Shown: positions 1 through 9,382 of the stretch, in pieces
How the letters are laid out: the number at the start of each line of letters is the position of its first letter
Numbering within the stretch: position 1 is the first letter of the stretch
DNA from: Phascolomyces articulosus
Taxonomy: Eukaryota; Mucoromycota; Mucoromycetes; Mucorales; Lichtheimiaceae
Direction: 5' to 3'
Length of the DNA stretch: 64,000 bases
NCBI GenBank assembly: GCA_025677815.1
Contig: JAIXMP010000014.1
Location: forward strand, 186,001 to 250,000
Made by a program: the position numbers and the translations under genes
Notes under the pieces: model-generated
Seen by the model: only the letters and a program-made list of their open reading frames with translations
Databases searched by the model: none
What the model was told of the DNA's origin: nothing

Positions 1-62
1 TAACCCCTTGTACCGAAAAAAAAAGGTCCTTGCCCTATCAACCAGACATTATTTTTTTTTAC

Positions 63-512
63 CTGAGCAACAAAGTTTTGGTATTCAAGGTTCTTTTGTG
101 CCTTCAAGTCTTCAATTTCCTTGGCAGCTTCAGAACGAGCATCCTTCAAACGTTGAATGCGGTCTATCGTTGTAAAAGTAAAGATTGAGGACATGTCAGT
201 TTTTTTTATCTCAATCCAGTTTCGAAAAAATAAGGTCCTCATGATGAATAATGAATGTGATCAATAAAACGGCAACATTATATATACAAGAAAAAAGAGA
301 GAAGAAACAATTAGCTTACATTGCTTGGCCTTTTGAACAATCTTTGCAGCTTCACGTTCAGCTTCGAGCAAAGTGTTGATTCCTTGAGAACTGGAGGCAG
401 CCTATGATAGAACCAAAAGATTAACAGATTAAAAAATAACAATAGAGAACCATCGTGGTTTTGTTGTTGTCGATGCTTTTTGAATAGAATGAATAAGCAT
501 TATATTTACCAT
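63..512 (-). CDS. VMA10: V-type proton ATPase subunit G (5' part, runs off the left edge)
   Basis: Stator subunit G of the V1 sector of the vacuolar ATPase, part of the peripheral stalk that holds the catalytic hexamer against the membrane sector. Three exons are visible: 512-510 (only the ATG), 401-320 and 163-63; the rest lies left of position 1. All junctions are GT-AG and in phase. The spliced product starts M-A-A-S-S-S-Q-G-I-N-T-L-L-E-A-E-R-E-A-A and continues with KIVQKAKQYRIQRLKDARSE, the family signature of a long amphipathic helix rich in E, A, K and R. About 62 of an expected 115 residues are present. The first intron begins directly after the start codon, so the first coding exon is three bases long. 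Identification is firm; only the C-terminal half is unseen. Confidence 0.93.
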
Positions 513-1950
513 GGTTTATTCTTTTTTGTAAAATGAAATAAAAAAAAGAGATGTGTGTTAAGTTTGCGTAAGAATAATGAAACAGAAAAGGGCGTTTTTT
601 TAACGCGCGAGAGGAAGGGGGTTTAAAAATTGCACACATAGCATACTTGATAATTGAATTTGTTTCAGCTGATGCTGATGAACTTAAAAATCGGATGGAA
701 GGCGGAACTCTTCTTCTATTTGTGAACACTACTTACACTAGTCCCATATCTCTTGACGCAAATCACGATAGCGTAGCAAAAATGTTCGTTGTGAAATAGG
801 TTCATTTACTTATGGATAACCCATTCTATAATAGCCTTTTATTAACTATGAAAGAAGTATTACTGCGAAAACAAAACTAATCAATTTTAATGGTGTGGAT
901 ACATAATAAAAACATGTCCAATTTTTTGAACACCATAGGTACATGCTATAGTAATACAGTCAACCCTCGGTTTTTGCGAACTCTACACTTCTTGCAATAA
1001 GTTCTTGGAATTATGATTATAGAAATGCCAGGAAATGTGCTCCCAAACAATGCAAAATCCAGCCATATACATCACTTTCCATGGAATTCCCAACTTGCAA
1101 AAAAAAAACGAGGGTTGACTGTAAGTCCATGTCCATTCAGTATTCAACACCTTACACAGAAACCTATACGTAAATTGCGTTTATCATAGAAATTTGGGTG
1201 ATTTAATGGATATCAATAGCAACAACTATGTAGGCAGTAATATCATCATGAGACCGGCATTATTATTCATTATTTTTATATATACAACGATAGTGCAAGG
1301 ACCTATTAAGAATACATCTCATATGATGATGTATTATCATCATGACTGATCTGGGTTTCTACGTATAGATATCAAAAAAAGTAGAGAACCCATATTTATT
1401 TACAAGAGGTCATCATCTTATTTATTATTATCTATCATTATTGTTACCGCTGTACCATTGTTATTGTACCATATTTAATGAAGGATTATTGTAAAAACAA
1501 CCATATTAGTGGGTCTACCATGGTGCATGTCTAATACGTCTATATTTACAGTTGGGTCCGGTTAATTACTGAAGAATCACAGAAGAGAAGAATGGATATA
1601 TAATAAACTAAAAAGAGGAGATGCTATTGTTATATGAAAGAAAAAAAAAACAGTAAGAGATTTTGTTGGATTACAGCAGGTCTCGCTCATTTTACGCCGA
1701 AGAATAAGGCATTAATGGACCCTCTGCGTAATATACTAACGTAAATTAAATAGTACTATCAAATATATTATAAAAGCCTACTTTAGGGTTTTTTTTTATC
1801 ATTTCCATCGAACTGATCATGTCAAAAAAATTGAATATTTTATTTATGGTGGTTGAAATATTTTATTATTTAAAATTACATTTTGATAAATGTACATAAA
1901 AGTAACATGGCGTGTGTGCTTTAAATGATGGATGATTAGCTTTATTTATA
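513..1950. other. Intergenic region with one short inverted-repeat element
   Basis: About 1.4 kb between the start of VMA10 and the 3' end of the HET-like gene. No coding potential was recognised. The VMA10 promoter must lie in its left part. It carries the short terminal-inverted-repeat element at 957-1121; the remainder is AT-rich with homopolymer runs. Confidence 0.6.
957..1121. mobile_element. MITE-like element, TA target duplication, Tc1/mariner-pogo type termini
   Basis: A 165-bp segment whose ends are inverted copies of CAGTCAACCCTCG (13 bp perfect), the similarity continuing imperfectly through a T-run and TTGC. The dinucleotide TA flanks both ends (955-956 and 1122-1123), the target duplication of Tc1/mariner/pogo elements. 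There is no ORF inside, so it would need a transposase supplied from elsewhere. The termini resemble those of the larger element at 33539-34779 (CAGT..ACCC.CG..TTTTGC), suggesting one superfamily. The boundaries are seen directly; the family name is inference. Confidence 0.8.
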
Positions 1951-3825
1951 TTATTGAATGAGAAACTCTTTTACTTCATCATGAGTAGCATCTTGTCCAA
2001 AAACAGTCTTTAAAATTTCATCCGGATCCGCTGATTCAAGATAAGCATATTCATTATACCCTGAATCGAGGTTTTCATCATTTCGATGACCTACATAATA
2101 AAGACCAATTGCCTTGTATCGTTCTTCACCCGTGTCTTCTTCATCCACGCATTTCTTGAATACAGGAAGGAAATAATAATGATGGTACCCATCGATCATT
2201 GCCAATGAGAGCGGCCCTCCTTCCACTTCTTTTCGAAGTAAACCATGGTATTTGAGTAAAATCGGTAAAATGAAACATTCTTTACAATCATCTGTCAATG
2301 AGAGCGGTCTTGCTTTATCAACTGAAGCATTCTCTTCTGGTTGATAATAATGAGTCGCATTACAATTAGTCACTTTAAAGATGATAATAGACCAATCAAT
2401 GATGTTAAGTTTTATATCAGGGTTCTCAGTTTCTTCTTTTGCTACAACAATTTGTTCCCATCGTTTCATAAAAATGTTTTTGTGGTGGTTCACTTGTTCT
2501 TCGTCCTCTGCGAATAATGGCGAAAAGTAACCGTGCAGATAAGGCGATATCGTTAATTTCTTGTAATATTTGGCGGGTACGCGAAGAAGCATATCATCTT
2601 CATGAATAAAAGGAGGCGAATGAAGCCATGTGGTGACGGTAGCGACACGACTATAAAGGTGCCTTCCCTCCACGCCAGTCCAGGAAGGTAAATCATGTCC
2701 TCTCATAGTATTGATATTAAATTCAAAACCATGGAAATTACGATTGAATCCAAAACAAAGAATCGACAAGTCATGAATGGCAATGGTCCGGTAAAAATAA
2801 TTCAAGGTCGTTTTGATATTGGTCTTGTAGCTGATTTCCAAGTCTTGAAACATTTCATGAAAAATACTGGCTAGAGAAAACACCTTGTCATGTTCTTTTG
2901 TACTTGTTCGAAAATGGGCTTCACTAAGTGCTTGATTGACACTTCCTCCCCCTTGATGTTGATTGGCAAAATCAAGCAATCGTCCAGAAAAGTCATCATC
3001 CGTGGTAGGTACATCCGATGTGTGAGCACTATGTTGCCACAGTCGCGTGTCAGCACCAATCACTAAAATATGTCTAGAGGACATGACTTCTTCTAAGGTC
3101 CAACTACGTCTCCACCAAGGTGCTTTATTGAACATGTTATACCAAGCTTCCCTTTTAGATAATTTCTCTTCTGTAGGACTTAATGGATCAGTGGTTTCAA
3201 AAGCGTCCGGGGAGTCCACAAAGAGTTCCGGGATCATGGCTACAGTATAACAAGCATTTGCATAAATACGATGCATATTTTTGATTTCTCGATGCTTCAT
3301 CTCTTTGTTGGATTGATCAATGCATATTTTGTCGTACCACAAGTATTCAATTTGATAGTCTTTGCAAAGTTGTTGAAGTAGTTCTTCGTAAGTCACGTGT
3401 CTAATCGTTGCCTTGCTCTTTTTAGAGGGAGAAAACTGAACTACATATTCATTTTCGGTTCCTTCAATGGGTGTCATGATGGTGGCATCTCTTGTGTTGT
3501 TGTTTATCTTCAATAATCTTTTTATTTTGGTAGATAATTTATCCTTGCTGCCTATATTGTGTCCTTCCACGATACAATGTTTCCCAAGGTCGACGAGGTC
3601 GTATTCATCCATCCCTTGTTTTTTCACAACTTCTCCAGATTGTGCCCAAACATAGGAAAGTGCGCAATAACCGTTGATTGCCTCATGACCAGGAACTTTG
3701 GTCCAGTCAGAAATTCGGAGAAGATAAGTTGGTCGATAGGATCCAGCTTTGGCATTGAGCCGGTATTGCGTCGTATCTACTACATCTAATGAGCGTTGGT
3801 TGCGACAATAGGTTATATACACCAT
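1951..3825 (-). CDS. HET-like (heterokaryon incompatibility-type) domain protein, intact
   Basis: Single-exon gene for a 624-residue protein. The N-terminal third carries the three blocks that define the fungal HET domain: GYCALSYVWAQSGE (residues 52-65), LWYDKICIDQ (162-171) followed by EIKNMHRIYANA (180-191), and WWRRSWTLEEV (237-247). The C-terminal two thirds match no domain I recognise. In Ascomycota HET proteins mediate non-self recognition and cell death; in early-diverging fungi the role is not established, so function here is only inferred from the domain. No signal peptide or membrane segment is evident. The start at 3825 is the first ATG after upstream stops, and the frame is unbroken. 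Two decayed relatives occur at 12277-14040 and 42110-42735, so this is a small local family with one survivor. Confidence 0.85.
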   Translation of the reverse strand: MVYITYCRNQRSLDVVDTTQYRLNAKAGSYRPTYLLRISDWTKVPGHEAINGYCALSYVWAQSGEVVKKQGMDEYDLVDLGKHCIVEGHNIGSKDKLSTKIKRLLKINNNTRDATIMTPIEGTENEYVVQFSPSKKSKATIRHVTYEELLQQLCKDYQIEYLWYDKICIDQSNKEMKHREIKNMHRIYANACYTVAMIPELFVDSPDAFETTDPLSPTEEKLSKREAWYNMFNKAPWWRRSWTLEEVMSSRHILVIGADTRLWQHSAHTSDVPTTDDDFSGRLLDFANQHQGGGSVNQALSEAHFRTSTKEHDKVFSLASIFHEMFQDLEISYKTNIKTTLNYFYRTIAIHDLSILCFGFNRNFHGFEFNINTMRGHDLPSWTGVEGRHLYSRVATVTTWLHSPPFIHEDDMLLRVPAKYYKKLTISPYLHGYFSPLFAEDEEQVNHHKNIFMKRWEQIVVAKEETENPDIKLNIIDWSIIIFKVTNCNATHYYQPEENASVDKARPLSLTDDCKECFILPILLKYHGLLRKEVEGGPLSLAMIDGYHHYYFLPVFKKCVDEEDTGEERYKAIGLYYVGHRNDENLDSGYNEYAYLESADPDEILKTVFGQDATHDEVKEFLIQ

Positions 3826-5044
3826 AATTTATTACGTTGTTTTGGTGATTCTATCCTGAATCGAGAGAAGCCAAAAATATAAAAAAAAATGTCAAAACAA
3901 TACAAATAATGGATTTAAAGATATGTGATGATAATATTAGATTACCTTATCAATTATGTTTAAAGCTTTCCCATAGATGGATCTGCGGCAACGGTGTTAT
4001 AGTGGTAAAAAAAAAGCGAAGTCTTGCTAAAGTATTATAGAGGATTATAATTATTGAAATAAATATAAAAAAAGTATGGAAAAGAAAAAAAAATGATAAA
4101 AGTGGACTGGTTATTTATTTTGCAAAGCACAAAGTGATACAAAGAGAGCTTTACTGTGTACCACATCCACATTGAATGAGATCCTTTAAGTTGGGTACAC
4201 AACATCGATGGTGTAATGTTCAAAACTACAGAGAAAAAATCCAAATAGCAAGAAATGGAATTTTATTTGAACATATTAACAGTTAAAAAAATATAATAGA
4301 TGCATTGTCATTATGATTTAGTATTAATATATATTGCTTTCATCGGATAACTGAAAAACCTATAGAAAAAATGATCAACAGCAATAAACTTCGTGTAGTT
4401 AACCAAAGTAACGATTTTTTTTAAAACACCACCACTTTATGTTATACAAGATTTAGTATCCTTATTGGCTAAGCGAACCTTATCAGAATAACAACAATAT
4501 ATATTAATATCTGCCATGTTACTTATTACTAGTTGGTAAAAAGGATTCATCATCATTATAATTTATAAAAAGAAGTACCCTTTTTCCAGCCATTTCTTGA
4601 CTGATAAACTCATTTTACTGTATGATGACTCTTATATATATACTGATTCAATATGAAGCAAAGGATTAACAAATACCCTTGTTATTACCAACAAGTGACG
4701 CTCCAATAAAGGTATTAAAGAGTTGGTATTAGGTATTTTGGTCTTGACAATGTTAATAATTTTTAACTATATAGCTAAATGTTATGGAAAATACGCTCCA
4801 AAAAAAATCATGATATACACTTCTAGACCTTCCAACAATAAAATTGGCATGATGTGGTGATACGTTGTTTTAAGAACTTTATTATAAGTTGTAGTAGTAG
4901 CTGTAGTAGTAATATGTAAAAAAAAATTACTTTTCGTATGTAAATGGAATCCAATGTTCATAACCCTATAGATTGCAATCCTCAATAAATGGGAGCAATT
5001 AAACAAATAGGGAAAAGTCATATAATCATTTTACAATACAGATA

Positions 5045-5143
5045 CACTGCGAAAAAAGTGTTATTGTCATGATTGTAGAAGTCGTAAATGGCTACCTTTT
5101 ATGATTTTTTGATTGTGATAGCAACATTTTTTTTTTTGCAGTG
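5045..5143. repeat. Short inverted-repeat segment (MITE-like)
   Basis: The left end (CACTGCGAAAAAAGTGTTAT) and the reverse complement of the right end (CACTGC, a longer A-run, then TGTTGCTATCA) match imperfectly over about 25 bp around a roughly 45-bp centre. TA precedes the left end but AA follows the right end, so no clean target duplication remains. It may be a decayed non-autonomous DNA element. Confidence 0.5.
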
Positions 5144-5144
5144 A

Positions 5145-5220
5145 ATGTGCATCATTAGTATTATCAACACACTTGATAATCGCATTGTTCATTGCCGTAC
5201 CAGTGTTAAATGATGCACAT
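5145..5220. repeat. 76-bp segment with 12-bp perfect terminal inverted repeats
   Basis: It begins ATGTGCATCATT and ends with the exact reverse complement AATGATGCACAT. It abuts the palindromic segment ending at 5143. Origin unknown; it could be a cruciform-forming relic of a small element. Confidence 0.55.
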
Positions 5221-6016
5221 GTAGACAAATACCAGATTTATCTTTATCCTTTCCTCCTCTCCTTTTTTAATCGGATGCGCCGTCTATTTATCTGTGCAAG
5301 TATAATAGTATAACAATAACGCATGTGGTAACATTTACTTATATAGTATATTTTACCGCTGTTGCTGTTGTCTATTATATATTTTAAAGTAATGAAAATT
5401 GATGCTTGAGAAAGGAGAAGGAGAGGAAGAAAGGCAAGTTCCGTCAAGATTGTTATTATTATACATCGTCGTCGTCGATTGGGGGAAGGTGTTAATTTTA
5501 CCTTAATTATAATTTTATCCGGGAGCAACAACAAAAATATTACATTTATGCGATGTAAAACGTACCGCCATAGCCGATGGAAAAAAAGGACGGTTTATTA
5601 CAAGAAATCGCTCAAAGTAGATGCATCGATCAACATGCCAAGTTGACCTGGCTCTTCCTTTATCTTTTTCCCGAACAAGGAATATCACTATTGAACTGAA
5701 AGAGAATCTCTACCATGGGTTCACTACCGTCATGAAGCATGGTTGTTACATTTTTTTTTCTTGGCAAAAAAGTGCCTATATCTGCAGTTTGATTAATGCA
5801 GCATTTGTTAACCAAAAAACTGGGTACAGTTTTTTTAATACACTAAAAAAATATATTGTGGATCTGTGCCACCTTCCAAAAAGACCTTATTATACCCTTT
5901 TGGCATCATGATGATTGTGAAACACCAAAAAAATATATAGCTTTTATTACAACACAACATAGCCACACTAAAATAATAACAGCGACTAATATATCGCCAC
6001 AGCAGCTTGCATCATC

Positions 6017-7735
6017 ATGACGTTTAAAGATCTACACTATTCATTGGGCAAATTCAAGACTGATGTACGTTCTCAATTGGCTCGTAAAAACCCTTTACAA
6101 AACCAAGACACAAAAGCATTGTCCATGTGGATTTTTGAAGAAAGAAACGATCTCAAGGCTATGCGCGTTTCAGCTTATCATCGCAATGAAACGACGAAAG
6201 CGTTTTTGGATTGGATTGATGAGCATGATGATCCTGATTTACAGGTATGAACAACAAAAGATACGGGTCTATAGTAATTAATACTAAGAAGAAGGTAGCG
6301 GTTTTTCCAAACAGTATATTCTAAACACATCCATATTATATATAGGATATTGGTGGTAAACTCGCCCAATTAATTGAAATGCATACAGAAGTAGAACACG
6401 AATATGTTGGTAAGAAGAAAAAATTGCAACACACTCCACACACAGGAAAAATAGCACCCTTCTCCCTCTTCTACTTCTTTATCTTTGCATTTTTGGTTAA
6501 AACTACAACGACTAAATATGTCATGTATAGCCAGATATCAAAAATATCGACGCATTATAAAAACAATCCGAGAACGAGATGAAACCATCTTATCCAGTGC
6601 TCGAGAAAAGAAACGGGCTGTTGAAGGACGATTAAATCATCTTTATAAATCCAATCGAAAATCACGTAAAATTCCACAATTCGAACAAGAGTTGGCACAA
6701 CTCTCCACTGAATTAGAAGAAAAGGAAATTGAAATGGCTGACTATAAACGGTTAGCTTTACGGGAAGCGTTTTATGTCCGATTCAATGCCTTGCATGAAT
6801 ACGCAGAAAAGTTATCGTTGATGGCTGGATTTGGGAACTATTTGGTAGATTTATTGGATATTGAACCTACTACCACGACGACAACAACAGAAGGGGAAGA
6901 GGAGGGTCATCAAAAAAGGAAGAGAAAGGCATATGATAAATATCAAGAAACCGATATGATCTGGATGGATTGTAAATTGGCAGTAGAAGGATGGCAACCA
7001 AATCAAGATGATCAAGATGTTGAACGACCTACGGTATTGGAGGATTTGCTATTAAAAGAAGATCATGACGGGGATAGTGGATCGCTGTTATTGGATGATG
7101 ATGCTGAAATGTTGACAGAGAATGATGTGATGACACCACCACCACCTTCTTCATCATCTGAACAGCAACAACAAGAAGAGAAAGAGTTTAATGAAAAATG
7201 GACATATGTTGCAACATTTGATAAGGAGAAACAAAATATGAATGTTCAACAAGAACTTATGGATCCGCCACCTGCTTATACTCCACCTACTGGGAATATT
7301 GTAGCATCTGAAAAAGAGAATAACATGGCTAGTGGTAGTAGTAACAGTAACAGTAACAGTGGTAATAAAAATAAACATGAGCCTATCGATTTATCACACC
7401 CACAACCCCAACCATCCATCACAGCAACATCAACAACAACAAATACAACAACACCGCCCATTGTTTGTACAACAACGACGCCTGCTGCTACTCTAACAAC
7501 AACATGTACTGTAACAACTACGGGGGCTCGTGCATCCACTATCATGAAGCAACAACCTTGTAGTAGCAGTTGTCATAGTGATAGTAACAATGGGGATGAA
7601 GAACATCACTTAGCAACAACAACCTATCATGCCACAGATTATAAAGAATTATATGAACAAATTACACAACAAGAAAAAACAAGTAAACCACCCAGGCCTT
7701 ATATTGAATTTCAACAAAAACTTTTACATCGATAA
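6017..7735 (+). CDS. Eisosome component, Pil1/Lsp1 family (BAR-domain)
   Basis: Three exons: 6017-6244, 6346-6409 and 6531-7735 (GT-AG, in phase), giving 498 residues. The first roughly 240 residues are a Pil1/Lsp1-type BAR domain: KNPLQNQDTKALSMWIFEER, the QKYRRIIKTIRERDE segment, and KRLALREAFYVRFNALHEYA ending at GFGNYLVDLLD. Pil1-family proteins form banana-shaped dimers that polymerise under furrow-like eisosomes of the plasma membrane, binding PI(4,5)P2. The C-terminal half is low-complexity: acidic stretches, then T/Q/N/S-rich runs, unlike the short tail of yeast Pil1 (339 residues). This extension is likely disordered. A possible polyadenylation signal AATAAA lies at 7778. The short middle exon and low-complexity coding T-runs make automatic models prone to error here. 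Confidence 0.9.
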
Positions 7736-9064
7736 CAATCACGCACCGACTTGATGGACCAGTTATTTTTGTATTACAATAAACAAGTTTTTTTTTTTTT
7801 TTTCGGATCCAATAACCCGGAGAAATCTTAATGTAAACAACAGCAGCTTATGACAACTTTTTTTTTAACAAAGAAAACTTCACACAATTTTGATGAGAAC
7901 CAAAAAAATAGTTACACCAAATAAAAAATTTTAAGAAAGAAAAAAATGCATATTAAACACATATCATGATGAATTCTTCTTTACCCTTAGATTTGCTTTT
8001 CATAGAATTTTCTATGAATTCTTGTTGTTGAAGGGATGAGAGAAGAGGAGGAGGAGGTTGATAATAACGTTTAAAAGGAGTATGATAGACATAGAAAGTT
8101 ATTTTTTAAGGTACACACACAAAGAGAGACTGGTCGTCGTCGATCGATGAATATTCTTTTTTTATATATAAAGAAAAAATAATTGTATTACGGTAACCTG
8201 GATATAAATACGTTCCATATCACTAAATCACTAAAGAAATTTGGATTTCTGGATAGTACAGTATTATTCTGTTCAATATCATAACTCAGCTTAACAATAA
8301 GAACCCTTATATATGTCATTTTTTCTTATCAAAAACTAGGTCATCCTATTCAACAAATGAAATATTTGTAACATGATATCTTATACATCATACGGAAGTT
8401 TACGGATTTCGAATGAGTAGTATTATGAGTCGTTCGTTTTTTTCTTATGCAAAAAAAGAAAGAAAGAGATACCCGGCCCATTGGTTGAAACGGGCATCCC
8501 TATACGGAAAATGGTTTCCGAGGAGAGAATGAGTATTACAAGAGAGCTTTCCTCGGGATATAACACTAAACTATTTTTATAATTAAAAAACAAGTTGACT
8601 TGGACGTTCGTTCAACAAGTCTCTTATATTTTTATATATTACATGGTGATGATATAGGATAATAGTATAAAGGACATATAATAAAGTAGTACTTTTTTTA
8701 TATATTTATTTATATGAATTTTGATATATATTTTTTTAAAAAAAAGATGCAAAATGATAAGATGCTGAATTTTTTTGGTTGGGTGAAATGTAATAATAAA
8801 AATGTAATATTGGTAATTGTTTTTGAGTGGGATGCTTTTTTTAAAAGAAAATTGGGTATTTTTTGGAAGAAGTTGCATAGGAAAGATGGTTTTTTTATAT
8901 ACAAAAAAGCAAATGATTATGAATAGTAATTATAAATGGAGGATTCATCTTTTTTTTTAGGGTGATAATGGAAGTGAGAGAGAGAAGGGGATATCATTTT
9001 TTAAGAGAAAAGGTGGTATATGTAAAAGTGATAATATAGAAACAGTTTTTGGGCATCTGTGAAT
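7736..9064. other. Intergenic region, no gene recognised
   Basis: The 3' flank of the eisosome gene. On the minus strand an open stretch without ATG at about 7956-8100 reads coding-like (Y/Q/P-rich then S/K-rich) and could be an orphan terminal exon, but I could not join it to anything. Around 8471-8558 a locally GC-richer segment contains CCGAGGA ... TCCTCGG, a 7-bp perfect stem. Confidence 0.4.
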
Positions 9065-9382
9065 TTATGATTCATGAAGATTCACAACGACATGAAGCCA
9101 TTCATTATGCTTTACAGCAAAATGTTCAATGATCCACTTGTACACCAAACTTCCATGAATACGGACCAATAAACGTTTTTGACAAATAGGACACGGGCGA
9201 TAAGAGTATTTCTTTGGTATCACTTGTTGACGTTGTTGTTGTCGTCTTTGTTGTGATAAGGAAGAAGAAGACGAAGAGGATGAAGATACAGAAGGTGAAG
9301 GGACCGTGGTGGATGAAAGTTCAGGACTCTTGACCAAAAGTAATTCTGGATGCTGTGAACGTTGATACATGTTGATTGGCAT
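9065..9382 (-). CDS. Small hypothetical protein with a Cys/His pair (zinc-finger-like)
   Basis: A 105-residue reading frame when started at the Met at 9382 (MPINMYQRSQHPE). A longer in-frame start at 9478 would add a Phe/Ser/Leu/Tyr-rich leader that looks like translated 5'-UTR, so the internal start is preferred. The middle is a serine run followed by Q/R-rich sequence; the C-terminal third has CPIC and then an H-x4-H pair 19 residues later, flanked by well-mixed conserved-looking sequence (YKWIIEHFAVKHNEWLHVVV). The spacing C-x2-C-x19-H-x4-H is longer than in classical C2H2 fingers, so zinc binding is only a suggestion. No family is recognised. Confidence 0.5.
   Translation of the reverse strand: MPINMYQRSQHPELLLVKSPELSSTTVPSPSVSSSSSSSSSLSQQRRQQQRQQVIPKKYSYRPCPICQKRLLVRIHGSLVYKWIIEHFAVKHNEWLHVVVNLHES

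Larger units (their letters stand above)
3826..6016. other. Intergenic region with two adjacent inverted-repeat segments
   Basis: About 2.2 kb between the divergently oriented HET-like gene and the eisosome gene, so it must hold both promoters. No gene is recognisable; the reading frames present are short and low in complexity. Two back-to-back palindromic segments lie at 5045-5143 and 5145-5220. Confidence 0.55.

Noticed and set aside
7154..7545. Minus-strand open frames rich in Val, Thr and Leu inside the eisosome gene
   Set aside because: Antisense shadows of the Thr/Gln/Asn-rich plus-strand coding tail.
8471..8558. Structured non-coding RNA
   Set aside because: One 7-bp stem and slightly higher GC are not enough evidence; no known RNA family motif is visible.
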